Assembly: GCF_004791695.1 (NCBI RefSeq)
Contig: NZ_SRSO01000009.1
Location: 1 to 64,000 of the forward strand
Reading direction: 5' to 3'
DNA from: Flavivirga rizhaonensis
GTDB taxonomy: Bacteria; Bacteroidota; Bacteroidia; Flavobacteriales; Flavobacteriaceae
DNA: 64,000 nucleotides
The translations under genes and the position numbers were made by a program. The notes under the pieces are model-generated. The model searched no databases. It saw only the letters and a program-made list of their open reading frames with translations, and was not told the DNA's origin. Shown here in pieces: positions 50,903-60,539 of this stretch. Positions within the stretch are counted from its first letter, which is position 1. Each line of letters opens with the position of its first letter.

Positions 50903-51946
50903 TTAACCATTCACTTTTTCCAATGCTTTCTTAACTGCAGTTTCTACAAATTGTCCTTTCATTACTTTCTCTTGAACACTTAAAACATTGTTTTTCATTA
51001 ATTTATAATCGTCCTCTGTTAAACTTTCTAAGACAGCATTCAAATCTTTTAAGTTAGATATACTTATTCCTAAGTTATTATCCACAATAAAGGATGCTAT
51101 GGCTGCTTGATCCCAAACTATTACTGGAAGTCCGCACAAAAGATATAAAGATGTTTTATGGGGGTTATTATATTTTAAATATTCCCCCAAATCTCCACTA
51201 CAAGATTCTGTTGATATACCATCCCACACCAATCCGAAATCAGCTTCTATTTTATAAGCTACTTGATCTGATTTAAAGACGCCTTGATAATGAATAACAG
51301 ATGTTTCTTCACTTACTTTTCGTTTATTAGCATCGAAACCTATACCATATAACCTTAAATTGTATTTACTATGCTCCAGGATATCAAAATCAAAAATGTA
51401 TGAATTTTTACCATGAGCAACCCCCCCTGCATAGGCAATTCTATAAACATCGCTTTTATTAATATCTTTATTTTGAAGTGGCTTTTCTTCAGAAACATAA
51501 TCAAAAATGCCTAAAACTATGATAGGTATAGTCGTATTTTGTTCTAAAAACCATGCTTTCATAGCCTCGTTATGAACAATAATGACATCCGAGCATACAA
51601 TTTTTGATAATTCCGCTTCAATATCCTTAACTCTCCCTTTTAAACATCTAACATCATGAACTATTGTTATAATTTTACAACGTTTTAATTTTGCAAAAAA
51701 TAAGATCAATTTTCTAAACTTATTATTAGGGTATTGTGTACATATGGTAGATTTAAATGGCAATCTTAATAAAGCCATTGAAATACCAAAAAAATTCTTG
51801 ATAGCACCTATTCCAGAGTTTGGTATGGACGATTGTTTAAATCCTAGGTTTTTAAACCCTAATGCTTCTAACGAAAATTCACAATCCGTTTTTGCTTTTC
51901 CCGCAGCATTGAATAACGATTTATAGTTTCTGGAAATGTAATACAT
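50903..51946 (-). CDS. Glycosyltransferase, likely galactofuranosyltransferase
   Basis: The 347-residue protein fits the WbbI/GlfT-like beta-1,6-galactofuranosyltransferase group. It has an N-terminal half with KIITIVHDVRCLK and a C-terminal half with YAGGVAHGKN, DFGLVWDG and NPHKTSLYLLCGLPVIVW. It is divergent from glf (gap 67 nt), whose product makes UDP-galactofuranose, the donor for such enzymes. This neighbour is the best support for the call. It is cytoplasmic, acting at the inner membrane. Confidence 0.82.
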   Translation of the reverse strand: MYYISRNYKSLFNAAGKAKTDCEFSLEALGFKNLGFKQSSIPNSGIGAIKNFFGISMALLRLPFKSTICTQYPNNKFRKLILFFAKLKRCKIITIVHDVRCLKGRVKDIEAELSKIVCSDVIIVHNEAMKAWFLEQNTTIPIIVLGIFDYVSEEKPLQNKDINKSDVYRIAYAGGVAHGKNSYIFDFDILEHSKYNLRLYGIGFDANKRKVSEETSVIHYQGVFKSDQVAYKIEADFGLVWDGISTESCSGDLGEYLKYNNPHKTSLYLLCGLPVIVWDQAAIASFIVDNNLGISISNLKDLNAVLESLTEDDYKLMKNNVLSVQEKVMKGQFVETAVKKALEKVNG

Positions 51947-51982
51947 TATATTGAAAAGTTTTTTTATAGATAATTTATATCC

Positions 51983-51990
51983 TAGTTTTG
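51983..51990 (+). promoter_or_regulatory. -7 element of glf
   Basis: TAGTTTTG fits TAnnTTTG 24 nt before the glf ATG at 52014. It lies inside a longer in-frame extension from a TTG at 51951, which argues against that start. Confidence 0.45.
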
Positions 51991-52013
51991 CTAAAAATTA
52001 TAAAAGTATACAA

Positions 52014-53111
52014 ATGTATGATTATTTAATTGTTGGTGCAGGGTTATTTGGATGCGTATTTGCTCATGAAGCAACTAAAAAAGGGAAAAAATGTTTAGTC
52101 GTAGACAAAAGGGATCATGTAGGTGGCAATGTATACTGCGAGAATGTCGATGGCATCAATGTACACAAATATGGAGCACATATATTTCATACTAATGATA
52201 AGGATATTTGGGACTATGTAAATCAATTTGCAGAGTTTAATAACTATGTAAATTCCCCAGTTTCTATATCTAAAGGTAAACTATACAATTTGCCTTTTAA
52301 TATGAATACTTTTTATCAGCTTTGGGGAACAAAGACACCAGAAGAAGCTAAAACAATTATAGAAAGTCAAATTAAAGAGTTTGGTTGCAAAAACCCTGAA
52401 AATTTAGAAGAACAGGCATTATCTTTAATTGGAAAAGATGTTTATGAAACGCTTATAAAAGAATATACCGAAAAGCAATGGGGCAAAAAAGCCACCGAGT
52501 TGCCAGCTTTTATCATTAAACGCTTACCCGTACGTTATACATTTAATAATAATTATTTTAATGATGCTTATCAAGGTATTCCAATTGGTGGCTATAACAA
52601 AATAATTGACGGTTTATTAGAAGGGATAGATATAAAAACCAATGTCGACTTTTTTAAAGATAAAGACGCATTGAGTAGTCTAGCTAAAAAAATAGTATTC
52701 ACTGGAAAAATAGATGAATTCTATGATTATAACTATGGGAACTTAGAATATCGCTCTTTAAGATTCGAAAATACAAAGTTAAACACAGAAAACTTTCAAG
52801 GCAATGCTGTTGTAAATTACAATGATTCTAATGTTCCTTATACAAGAATAATAGAGCATAAACACTTTGAATTTGGCAAGCAAAAACACACCGTGATAAC
52901 TAAAGAATTCTCTGAACAATGGACCACTGAAAAGGAAGCCTACTACCCTATTAATAATGAAGAGAATCAAAAAAAATATCAAGCGTACAAAGCCCTTTCA
53001 TTACAAGAGCCTGACGTTATATTTGGTGGCAGGCTTGCAGAGTACAAATATTATGACATGCATCAAATAATAGCTTCTGCTTTACAAAAAACTAAAAAAG
53101 AGTTTAACTAA
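52014..53111 (+). CDS. glf: UDP-galactopyranose mutase
   Basis: Glf interconverts UDP-galactopyranose and UDP-galactofuranose with reduced FAD. The 365-residue protein has the FAD site YDYLIVGAGLFGCVFA at its start and VVDKRDHVGGN. The family signature HKYGAHIFHTND with the loop residues, the YTEKQWG segment and GGRLAEYKYYDMHQ near the end are also present. Length from 52014 is right for the family. It indicates that galactofuranose is part of a surface glycan here. The divergent gene is its likely user. Confidence 0.95.
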   Translation: MYDYLIVGAGLFGCVFAHEATKKGKKCLVVDKRDHVGGNVYCENVDGINVHKYGAHIFHTNDKDIWDYVNQFAEFNNYVNSPVSISKGKLYNLPFNMNTFYQLWGTKTPEEAKTIIESQIKEFGCKNPENLEEQALSLIGKDVYETLIKEYTEKQWGKKATELPAFIIKRLPVRYTFNNNYFNDAYQGIPIGGYNKIIDGLLEGIDIKTNVDFFKDKDALSSLAKKIVFTGKIDEFYDYNYGNLEYRSLRFENTKLNTENFQGNAVVNYNDSNVPYTRIIEHKHFEFGKQKHTVITKEFSEQWTTEKEAYYPINNEENQKKYQAYKALSLQEPDVIFGGRLAEYKYYDMHQIIASALQKTKKEFN

Positions 53112-53141
53112 TCTGTTTAAAAATTATTTATAGCGTATCAA

Positions 53142-53897
53142 ATGATTAAAATTTCTGGAGTCATAATTACATTTAATGAAGAAGAGCATTTAGAAAAATG
53201 CTTAAAATCCTTAGTGGGGGTTGTAGATGAAATTGTTGTTGTAGATTCTTTTTCTACCGACAAAACCCCTGAAATATGTGAGGCATATAATGTGAATTTT
53301 ATTCAAAATAAATTTGACGGTTATATTGAACAAAAAAATTACGCACTTTCTCATGCAAAGTATGATTACATCTTGTCCCTAGATGGCGATGAAGCACTAT
53401 CTGATACACTCAAAAAATCCATTTTAAAAGTAAAAGAACATTGGAGTTTTGATGGTTATTATTGTAATCGATTAAATAATTACTGCGGACAATGGATTAA
53501 ACATTCAGATTGGTACCCAGATAAAAAACTAAGATTATTTAAAAAAGGAAATGGCGAGTGGAAAGGCATAAACCCCCATGATAGATATACATTAAAAAAA
53601 GGTTTAAAAGCTGGAAAGCTTAAAGGGGACTTATTGCATTGGATATACCGAGATTATAAGGAACATAATTTAAAAGTTGAAAACTTTTCAAGTATTGCTG
53701 CTCAAGCTTATTATGATTTAGGAAAAAAATCGTCTCTCTGGAAAATACTATTCAATCCTACTTGGGCCTTTTTTAAAGCTTATTTTTTAAGATTAGGTTT
53801 TTTAGATGGTCTAAACGGTTTCATTATTTGTGTACAAACCTTTAACGTTACTTTTTTAAAGTATATTAAGCTTTATAGGCTTCAAAAAAACAACTAA
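53142..53897 (+). CDS. Glycosyltransferase family 2, WaaE/LpsA-like
   Basis: The 251-residue protein starts ISGVIITFNEEEHLEKCL, with VVDSFSTDKT and the metal motif SLDGDEAL, all standard for GT2 with a GT-A fold. The overall pattern (DYKEHNLKVENFSSIAA) resembles LPS core beta-1,4-glucosyltransferases (WaaE/KdtX). It follows glf by 30 nt in the same direction and is probably in the same operon. The exact sugar is inferred from family only. Confidence 0.88.
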   Translation: MIKISGVIITFNEEEHLEKCLKSLVGVVDEIVVVDSFSTDKTPEICEAYNVNFIQNKFDGYIEQKNYALSHAKYDYILSLDGDEALSDTLKKSILKVKEHWSFDGYYCNRLNNYCGQWIKHSDWYPDKKLRLFKKGNGEWKGINPHDRYTLKKGLKAGKLKGDLLHWIYRDYKEHNLKVENFSSIAAQAYYDLGKKSSLWKILFNPTWAFFKAYFLRLGFLDGLNGFIICVQTFNVTFLKYIKLYRLQKNN

Positions 53898-53904
53898 TCA
53901 TTTT

Positions 53905-54723
53905 TTATGATTTATCCAAGTATTTATCTATACCATTTTCACAACACATTGATTTATTTTTTAAGGTATCTTCTTGAATCTTATCGTTAATATTTAATTT
54001 TTCATAAGAGTTTTCCTTATGCCAAATATGGTAAACAATAGCTTCAAACCGTAATCGTTTGCCCAATATTTCGTTATTAAGCATCCTTATAATAAGCTCA
54101 GAATCCTCTCTACCCCATCCAGTTATATCTTCATTATAGCCATTCACTTTCACAAAGTCTGCTTTCCAATAAGACAAATTACAACCTCTCAGTTTTCTGG
54201 ATAACTCATTTTTCCTCTTATAAAGCATCCTTCCTAAAAATGGCAAGTAGATATTCTTATTTCTCCTTTTAATGCCTTTTGAGAAAAAAGAAAACTCAAC
54301 AATTTTATTTTTAAATAAATTCTTTAAAAATGGTTCAATAATTAATGCTCTCGATCCATATAAGTAAGTATCCTTCTCAATGGAAGCTAAATGATCTTTT
54401 ACAAAGTTTTTATGTAGAATGCAATCTCCATCTACATGAATTATATAATCTACATCTGTTTTAGAAATAGCCAGATTTAATATAGCTGACCTTCTAAACC
54501 CATCATCTTCATGCCATATATGCTTCAATGGAACAGGGAAATCATTTTGAAAACCTTCAATTAAATGCTTTGTTTCTTCTTTAGACCCATCATCTGCTAC
54601 TATAACTTCTGTTGGAAGTACCTTTTGATTTTTAACACTCTTTAAAACCAACTCTAAAGCTTCTGGCCAATTATAAGTGGTTATAACTAAAGCTGATTTA
54701 ATATTTTTATTTTTAAATTCCAT
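53905..54723 (-). CDS. Glycosyltransferase family 2 with galactosyltransferase-like C-terminus
   Basis: The 272-residue protein has a GT-A start (ALVITTYNWPEALELVLKS) and VADDGSKEET. Metal motif HVDGDCILHK follows, then a GWGREDSELIIRML segment typical of the Glyco_transf_7C acceptor-binding region. This layout suits transfer of a hexose or hexosamine onto a surface glycan. It converges with the WaaE-like gene, with only 7 nt between stops, and is the leftmost of two leftward genes here. Confidence 0.85.
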   Translation of the reverse strand: MEFKNKNIKSALVITTYNWPEALELVLKSVKNQKVLPTEVIVADDGSKEETKHLIEGFQNDFPVPLKHIWHEDDGFRRSAILNLAISKTDVDYIIHVDGDCILHKNFVKDHLASIEKDTYLYGSRALIIEPFLKNLFKNKIVEFSFFSKGIKRRNKNIYLPFLGRMLYKRKNELSRKLRGCNLSYWKADFVKVNGYNEDITGWGREDSELIIRMLNNEILGKRLRFEAIVYHIWHKENSYEKLNINDKIQEDTLKNKSMCCENGIDKYLDKS

Positions 54724-54852
54724 TAATTAGTATAAATAGTTTACAAATAATGTTTTAATTGTTTACAATGAAACTACAGTTATAAACAAATCTAAAAGTC
54801 TAGTTATTTGTATAAGGGAGCTGCAAAGTTACTTTTTTAAATTATTATAGAC

Positions 54853-55617
54853 TTAATACTTTTTCCAAAACTTCAGCTTCTTTTTTAAGCGTTTTTTGCG
54901 ATAAAATTTAGCTTGAAAATCTTCAGTTTCTTTCCACATTAAATCAAATATCCTGTTATAATCTTCACCTGTACACTTAGCATATTCATCACTCATAACT
55001 TCTATCATAGATTTATGAATAGTTAATTTGGAAAAATTCTTAATTCTTGTTTCAAAATCAAGCGATTTAAATTCCATCCTATTTAAATCAACTAAAAAGA
55101 AATTATAGCCAGTATCTGTTTTCTTTATCAATGTATTTCCTGGGGAATGATCTAAAAAGTGAATTCCTTTTTCATGTAAATCAAAAGTGAATCTTGTAAA
55201 AGCTCTAAGTATTTTTTCGTAATTAGGATAATTAAAGTTAGTTGTTAATTCCCTATAAGTTAATTCACAATCCAACTGCTTACTTATATAATAACTTTTC
55301 TTAAACAAAAAAAGTGTTTTGTATTCGTAATAAGCAACAGGCTCTGGAGTACCGACATGTAATGCTTTAAGTTTATTAGCATATTCATAGGAACGCTGTG
55401 CTTTACTTTTTCTAAAAAACTTATAAGCGATCTGATTTACAATATTAGGAACCCTAAAAGACTTTACATTAATAACTTTTCCGTCTAAATCAAACAACTT
55501 TAAAGAATTTCTATCTTGATTACCAAAAGGTTCTCCTTTAGTATCGAAATTTTTAATAATGCTATCAAGCACCAATTTGTGGCTCTGAAATTCTGCTTTA
55601 ATCTCTGAATGCTTCAT
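54853..55617 (-). CDS. LPS kinase InaA-like (Kdo/heptose kinase family)
   Basis: The 254-residue protein resembles InaA/KdkA/WaaP kinases that phosphorylate LPS core sugars. It has a LHVGTPEPVAYYEYKTLFL strand pair and a catalytic-loop-like GIHFLDHSPGNTLI, with Asp and Asn in the kinase order. A metal-binding VDLNRMEF in place of DFG follows, and the C-terminus is strongly basic (KKRLKKKLKFWKKY). Phosphate on the core is needed for outer-membrane stability in many bacteria. The substrate sugar is unknown. Confidence 0.82.
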   Translation of the reverse strand: MKHSEIKAEFQSHKLVLDSIIKNFDTKGEPFGNQDRNSLKLFDLDGKVINVKSFRVPNIVNQIAYKFFRKSKAQRSYEYANKLKALHVGTPEPVAYYEYKTLFLFKKSYYISKQLDCELTYRELTTNFNYPNYEKILRAFTRFTFDLHEKGIHFLDHSPGNTLIKKTDTGYNFFLVDLNRMEFKSLDFETRIKNFSKLTIHKSMIEVMSDEYAKCTGEDYNRIFDLMWKETEDFQAKFYRKKRLKKKLKFWKKY

Positions 55618-55701
55618 AGAACAATATTACAATTACTTTTTATCTTTTTAAATAATTGTATCTATATATTATAGCAATTTGTTACTTTGCCAAAAAGAAT
55701 T

Positions 55702-56778
55702 ATGAAGACTGTTTTTTTAGAATCTCACAACATTAAGAACCAACATTTTGGTTTTGGTCAATTTAATTACCATTTAATCAAAGGGCTTTACAATGCAGAT
55801 GTGACAGATTTTAAAATGACCCTTCATTCAAAAAACACTAATGCATTAAAATCTGAATACAACTCATATTTTAACTACAAAACCTATCATTCTATTAGAA
55901 GACATAAACCCTTTCGTATTAGAAAAAAATACGATATATGGCATTGTCTTAATCAAAATATAAAAATTGAACCTTATCACAATATCCCATATGTTTTAAC
56001 GGTGCATGATGTTAATTTCATTCAAGAACAATCCAGCGACATGTCCCACAAGCGTAATCTGAAATTTCAGGAAAAACTAAACAGAAGCCATGCTATTACT
56101 TATATATCAAATTATGCAAAAACTTCTACTCATAAATACTTCAAAGTCCCTGATGTTCCGGAATATGTAATTTATAATGGCAATCCTATTTTAGATATTA
56201 AAGTTCCGAAAAATTACAAACCTAAACGAATATCTAAACAGCCTTTCTTGTTTAGTATTGGAGAATTTACAGAACGCAAAAACTTTCATGCTTTAGTTGA
56301 AATGCTAGAATTTTTACCTGAATACAATCTAATCCTTTCTGGTAATAACAACACTGACTATGCCAACAATAAACTACAAAAAACAATACAACAATTAGGG
56401 TTTGAAAATCGTGTATTAATAACTGGTAAAATATCTGAATTAGACAAACAATACTATTTACAAAATTGTGAAGCTTTTGTCTTTCCATCATTACGAGAGG
56501 GGTTTGGCATTCCTCCTATTGAAGCCATGCGCTTTGGGAAACCTGTGTTTTTATCAAATAATACCTCACTTCCCGAAATTGGAGGAAAACATGCTTTTTA
56601 CTGGAATAATTATAATCCAAATGATATGGCAGAAGTACTAGAAAGTGGATTAAACACTTTCAATAAAAATAAAGATATATTATCCCATAACTATATAAAT
56701 CATGCTAAAAGTTTTAATTGGGATACATCTGCTTTAGAATATATTAAGGTCTATAAAGACATCCTATTCGGAAAATAA
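55702..56778 (+). CDS. Glycosyltransferase family 4 (GT1-type)
   Basis: The 358-residue protein has a GT-B fold. An N-terminal domain with YVLTVHDVNFIQEQ and SHAITYISNYAK leads to a C-terminal domain with FSIGEFTERKNFHALVEM and the donor-binding EAFVFPSLREGFGIPPIEAM (ExE-type motif). The start at 55702 (MKTVFLESH) is preferred over a TTG at 55687 that overlaps a -7-like TTACTTTG. It overlaps the FkbM gene by 15 nt at the 3' end. Donor and acceptor are unknown. Confidence 0.88.
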   Translation: MKTVFLESHNIKNQHFGFGQFNYHLIKGLYNADVTDFKMTLHSKNTNALKSEYNSYFNYKTYHSIRRHKPFRIRKKYDIWHCLNQNIKIEPYHNIPYVLTVHDVNFIQEQSSDMSHKRNLKFQEKLNRSHAITYISNYAKTSTHKYFKVPDVPEYVIYNGNPILDIKVPKNYKPKRISKQPFLFSIGEFTERKNFHALVEMLEFLPEYNLILSGNNNTDYANNKLQKTIQQLGFENRVLITGKISELDKQYYLQNCEAFVFPSLREGFGIPPIEAMRFGKPVFLSNNTSLPEIGGKHAFYWNNYNPNDMAEVLESGLNTFNKNKDILSHNYINHAKSFNWDTSALEYIKVYKDILFGK

Positions 56779-57612
56779 TATGTTATCTGATTTCCCAGCT
56801 TCTTTCAATTTATTAACATAAGAGAAAAACTCCTCTCTATTGTTATTAATATCAAAAGACTTAGATTTCTCATTCATAAATCTAGCGGTATTGTAATGAG
56901 GCAGTATTAAACTAAAAAAGTCTTCATTACTCGTAGTTGAAACATTTTCTAAATGATGTGGTACATATTCAATATATAAAAACTTACTAGCCTTTAATGT
57001 ATTAGTCATACCCTGTAAAGCATAATATTCAGCACCTTCAATATCCATAATGATTCCCTGAGCATCATCCAGATTATTAGCTTTTGCATGATCATCAATA
57101 GCAATCATATCAACTTCGATTGTATCAGGATTATCATATTTGTACATATACTTATCTATCTTCGGCTTTATTTTACTGCCCCCAGTATTAATGGTACTTG
57201 TATAAAATTTCACTTTTTTAGAAGCATCACCTGCTGCATTATTAAATAGCGATACATTATCTATTCTATTAATCAACAAATTGGTTTCTAAAAAGTAAAA
57301 CGTTTTAGGGTTGGCTTCGTAACCTATAACTTTTTTACAATATTTAGAAAGTGGTATAAGCAAAGTTCCCCAGTGCCCCCCTACAATGTAAATAGTATCT
57401 GTTGGTTTTATAAAATCTTTTATGGTGTTAACCTCAGACATATCATACTCTCCTTTCTTTCCTAATTTTTTACCTACCATAAGGTCATTTACAGGAGCTG
57501 CTATATTTCCATTTTTCGTTTCATATATGACACCAATAGCATATTTTCCTAAGATTTTATTCCTTAATGAAGATTTTAACTTTAAAAGCGTATATTTTAA
57601 TTTTTTACTCAT
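56764..57612 (-). CDS. FkbM-family methyltransferase
   Basis: The 282-residue protein has the SAM-binding core of FkbM enzymes: DTIYIVGGHWGTLLIPLSKY, VIGYEANPKTFYFLETN and the conserved MDIEGAEYYALQGM near residue 190. In glycan clusters FkbM proteins often methylate a sugar hydroxyl, which would cap or mark the chain. It closes the cluster on the right and is followed by a 270-nt AT-rich gap. Confidence 0.88.
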   Translation of the reverse strand: MSKKLKYTLLKLKSSLRNKILGKYAIGVIYETKNGNIAAPVNDLMVGKKLGKKGEYDMSEVNTIKDFIKPTDTIYIVGGHWGTLLIPLSKYCKKVIGYEANPKTFYFLETNLLINRIDNVSLFNNAAGDASKKVKFYTSTINTGGSKIKPKIDKYMYKYDNPDTIEVDMIAIDDHAKANNLDDAQGIIMDIEGAEYYALQGMTNTLKASKFLYIEYVPHHLENVSTTSNEDFFSLILPHYNTARFMNEKSKSFDINNNREEFFSYVNKLKEAGKSDNILFSE

Positions 57613-57884
57613 TTATATAATTAAAATTATTTTGACGACAATATAAACATAACTTTTTAAATATATTACAAAGTTTAAATAAAGTAAAACTTTAAACATA
57701 AACACCTACAATAATAACAATTAAATACTTACAACATGTTCATTGTTTTATAACTTAATTTTATATATATTTTTTTTACAATTTTATCTCTCTATATTAA
57801 TAATCGCTTTATTTTTAACAACTGTAATACCTTTGTCAACAATGGTTTTAAAGTATAAATCATCAAATACAAGTATTGGTAAAT

Positions 57885-58445
57885 ATGCAAGCAGAAATAA
57901 ATAAAGCTATACAGGTTTTAAAAAAAGGTGGACTCATACTCTACCCTACAGATACAGTTTGGGGCATTGGCTGCGATGCAACAAATGAAGAAGCGGTTAA
58001 AAAAATTTACGAACTAAAACAACGTGAGGACAGTAAAGCTTTAATATGTCTTGTAGCAGATGATAGAATGCTAACAAAATATATAAAAAAAGTACCAGAA
58101 GTAGCTCTTAATATTATAGATATCTCTGAAAAACCTACGACTATTATTTACGATAATGCTCAAAATTTGGCTAAAAACCTAATTGCAAATGATGGCACCA
58201 TAGCTATTAGAATTCCAGATGATGAATTTTGCTACCAACTTTCAAGAAAGCTTAATATTGCTATCGTTTCTACTTCAGCAAATATAAGTGGGCAACCTAC
58301 TCCAAAATCGTTCAAAGAAATAGCTCCAGAGGTTTTAAAAGGTGTAGACTATGTTGTAAATTTGCATCGCGAAAAAACCTGCAATAAACCATCTTCAATT
58401 ATTAAATTGAGTAATAGTGGTATTGTTAAGATAATACGTGAGTAA
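57885..58445 (+). CDS. tsaC: L-threonylcarbamoyladenylate synthase
   Basis: This enzyme makes threonylcarbamoyl-AMP for the t6A37 base of ANN-decoding tRNAs. The 186-residue protein is the short TsaC/YrdC form, without the Sua5 extension. It has YPTDTVWGIGCDATNEEAV, the basic KxR site in YELKQRED, and STSANISGQPTP. A start 9 nt earlier (TTG) is possible, but ATG 57885 gives the usual N-terminus (MQAEINKAIQVLKKGG). Confidence 0.93.
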   Translation: MQAEINKAIQVLKKGGLILYPTDTVWGIGCDATNEEAVKKIYELKQREDSKALICLVADDRMLTKYIKKVPEVALNIIDISEKPTTIIYDNAQNLAKNLIANDGTIAIRIPDDEFCYQLSRKLNIAIVSTSANISGQPTPKSFKEIAPEVLKGVDYVVNLHREKTCNKPSSIIKLSNSGIVKIIRE

Positions 58446-58583
58446 AATTAGTCGCTAATACACGGCTATTTATGGCTAACATTATTGGCACAGATGAAAA
58501 TTCTAGCTAACTTTCATAAAATATCTATTAAACCACAAAAGAATCGTATTATAAAATATTCGTGAATTCGTGGCAACAAAAAA
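58446..58583. repeat. Spacer with short decayed repeats
   Basis: ATTCGTGAATTCGTGGCAAC near 58559 and CTAATACACGGC with ATGGCTAAC near 58453 look like copies of a short intergenic repeat common in Flavobacteria. No gene is seen. Confidence 0.3.
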
Positions 58584-60002
58584 ATGAATTACAAAAAAGC
58601 ATTACAACATAACATCTTCAAAATTATATCTCAATCTGCTAAAGAATTAAATTTAGACAGCTATGTTATTGGTGGTTTTGTACGCGATTATATATTAAAC
58701 CGAGGCAGTGCAAAAGATATAGACATCGTTGCTGTTGGAGATGGTATAAAACTAGCAAAACAAGTTGCTAAAAACCTTCCTACCAAACCAAAAGTGCAGG
58801 TTTTTAAAACCTATGGCACAGCCATGCTTAGATACGATGATATTGAAATTGAATTTGTTGGAGCTCGTAAAGAATCTTATAGTGAAAATAGTAGAAACCC
58901 TACTGTAAAAAATGGCACTTTAGAAGATGACCAAAACCGTCGTGATTTCACTATAAATGCATTAGCGTTAAATTTAAACACCACTAATTTTGGTGACTTA
59001 CTAGATCCTTTCGATGGAATTAATGATTTAGAAAAACAAATTATTCGTACGCCTTTAGCACCAGACATTACTTATAGTGATGACCCATTGCGAATGATGC
59101 GTGCCATACGTTTTGCTACTCAATTAAATTTCGTAATAGAAAATGAATCATTACATGCGATTACAAAAAATAGTCATCGAATTAAAATTATAACCAAAGA
59201 ACGTATTGTTACAGAATTAAATAAAATTCTTGAAAGTAAAAAACCATCTATTGGCTTTCTTTTATTAGAAAAAATGGGATTATTGGAATATATAATGCCT
59301 GAACTTATAGCATTAAAAGGCATAGATGAAGTTGAAGGGCAACGCCATAAAGACAATTTTTACCATACTTTAGAAGTCGTTGATAATATTGCAAAACACA
59401 CAGATAATCTTTGGTTACGCTGGGCCGCTTTATTACACGATATTGGTAAAGCACCAACAAAAAAGTTTAGCAAAAAAATTGGTTGGACGTTTCATGGGCA
59501 TGAGTTTGAAGGTTCAAAAATGGTCTATCATTTATTTAAAAGGTTAAAAATGCCATTAAATGACAAAATGAAGTTTGTTCAGAAAATGGTATTTATGAGT
59601 TCTCGCCCTATTGTATTAGCTCAAGATATTGTAACAGATTCTGCTGTACGTCGCCTGATTTTTGATGCTGGTGATTATGTTGAAGATTTAATGACACTTT
59701 GCGAAGCAGACATTACAACCAAAAACCCTAAAAAATTCCAGAAGTACCATAACAACTTTAAAATAGTTCGAGAAAAAATTATTGAAGTTGAAGCACGCGA
59801 TCATATTAGAAATTTTCAACCACCAATTACTGGAGAAGAGATTATGACTACGTTTAACCTAAAACCATCTCGTGAAATAGGTTTGATAAAAGAAGCTATT
59901 AAAGAAGCTATTTTAGAAGGAGATATTCCAAACGAATACGATGCTGCATATAAACTAATGCTAAAGGAAGGTGAAAGATTAGGATTAAAAACGACTCCTT
60001 AA
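58584..60002 (+). CDS. cca: CCA-adding tRNA nucleotidyltransferase with HD domain
   Basis: This enzyme adds the CCA end to tRNAs. The 472-residue protein has the class II nucleotidyltransferase head YVIGGFVRDYILNRGSAKDIDI (GG motif and catalytic DxD) and a neck with RRDFTINALAL. The body follows, and the HD-type phosphohydrolase region has LLHDIGKAP and HFHGHE-like HGHEFEG motifs. Both tRNA genes in this window lack an encoded CCA, so this function is needed. It is 2 nt from the GNAT gene. Confidence 0.93.
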   Translation: MNYKKALQHNIFKIISQSAKELNLDSYVIGGFVRDYILNRGSAKDIDIVAVGDGIKLAKQVAKNLPTKPKVQVFKTYGTAMLRYDDIEIEFVGARKESYSENSRNPTVKNGTLEDDQNRRDFTINALALNLNTTNFGDLLDPFDGINDLEKQIIRTPLAPDITYSDDPLRMMRAIRFATQLNFVIENESLHAITKNSHRIKIITKERIVTELNKILESKKPSIGFLLLEKMGLLEYIMPELIALKGIDEVEGQRHKDNFYHTLEVVDNIAKHTDNLWLRWAALLHDIGKAPTKKFSKKIGWTFHGHEFEGSKMVYHLFKRLKMPLNDKMKFVQKMVFMSSRPIVLAQDIVTDSAVRRLIFDAGDYVEDLMTLCEADITTKNPKKFQKYHNNFKIVREKIIEVEARDHIRNFQPPITGEEIMTTFNLKPSREIGLIKEAIKEAILEGDIPNEYDAAYKLMLKEGERLGLKTTP

Positions 60003-60003
60003 A

Positions 60004-60456
60004 ATGATTAAACTCGTTAGAACCCATTCTGATAATACCGACTTTGTTTATTTAGTGAAATTATTGAACGACTACTTAAAAATAGTAGATGGAGCTGATC
60101 ATGAATTTTATAATCAATATAACAACATTGATGCATTAAAACATGTTATAGTAGCTTACATGGATAACAAGCCTGTTGGTTGTGGGGCTTTTAAAAAATA
60201 TACAGAAAAAGAAACTGAAATAAAACGCATGTTTACACTTCCTGAAACTAGAAACCAAGGTGTCGCTTCTAAAATATTAAAAGCATTAGAGGCATGGTCT
60301 AAAGAATTAGGTTTTGAAGCATGCCTATTAGAAACTGGAAAACGCCAAGTAGAAGCTGTTCAGTTTTACAAAAAAAATGCTTACACAGTAATATCAAATT
60401 ACGGACAGTATAAAGGCGTAACGAATAGTGTTTGCTTTAAAAAAAGTATCACTTAA
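60004..60456 (+). CDS. GNAT family N-acetyltransferase
   Basis: The 150-residue protein has the GNAT core: the acetyl-CoA-binding strand and loop KRMFTLPETRNQGVASKIL (R/Q-x-x-G-x-A/G) and a final ETGKRQVEAVQFYKKNAY. The substrate is unknown; similar proteins acetylate amino acids, antibiotics or protein ends. It begins 1 nt after the cca stop, so the two are cotranscribed. Confidence 0.88.
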   Translation: MIKLVRTHSDNTDFVYLVKLLNDYLKIVDGADHEFYNQYNNIDALKHVIVAYMDNKPVGCGAFKKYTEKETEIKRMFTLPETRNQGVASKILKALEAWSKELGFEACLLETGKRQVEAVQFYKKNAYTVISNYGQYKGVTNSVCFKKSIT

Positions 60457-60539
60457 AAACATAATAATCACCTCGAATACCACTGAGAGATTAACCTTAT
60501 TAGATAAAGAGAACGACTGCGGTCGACAACATAAAAAAG

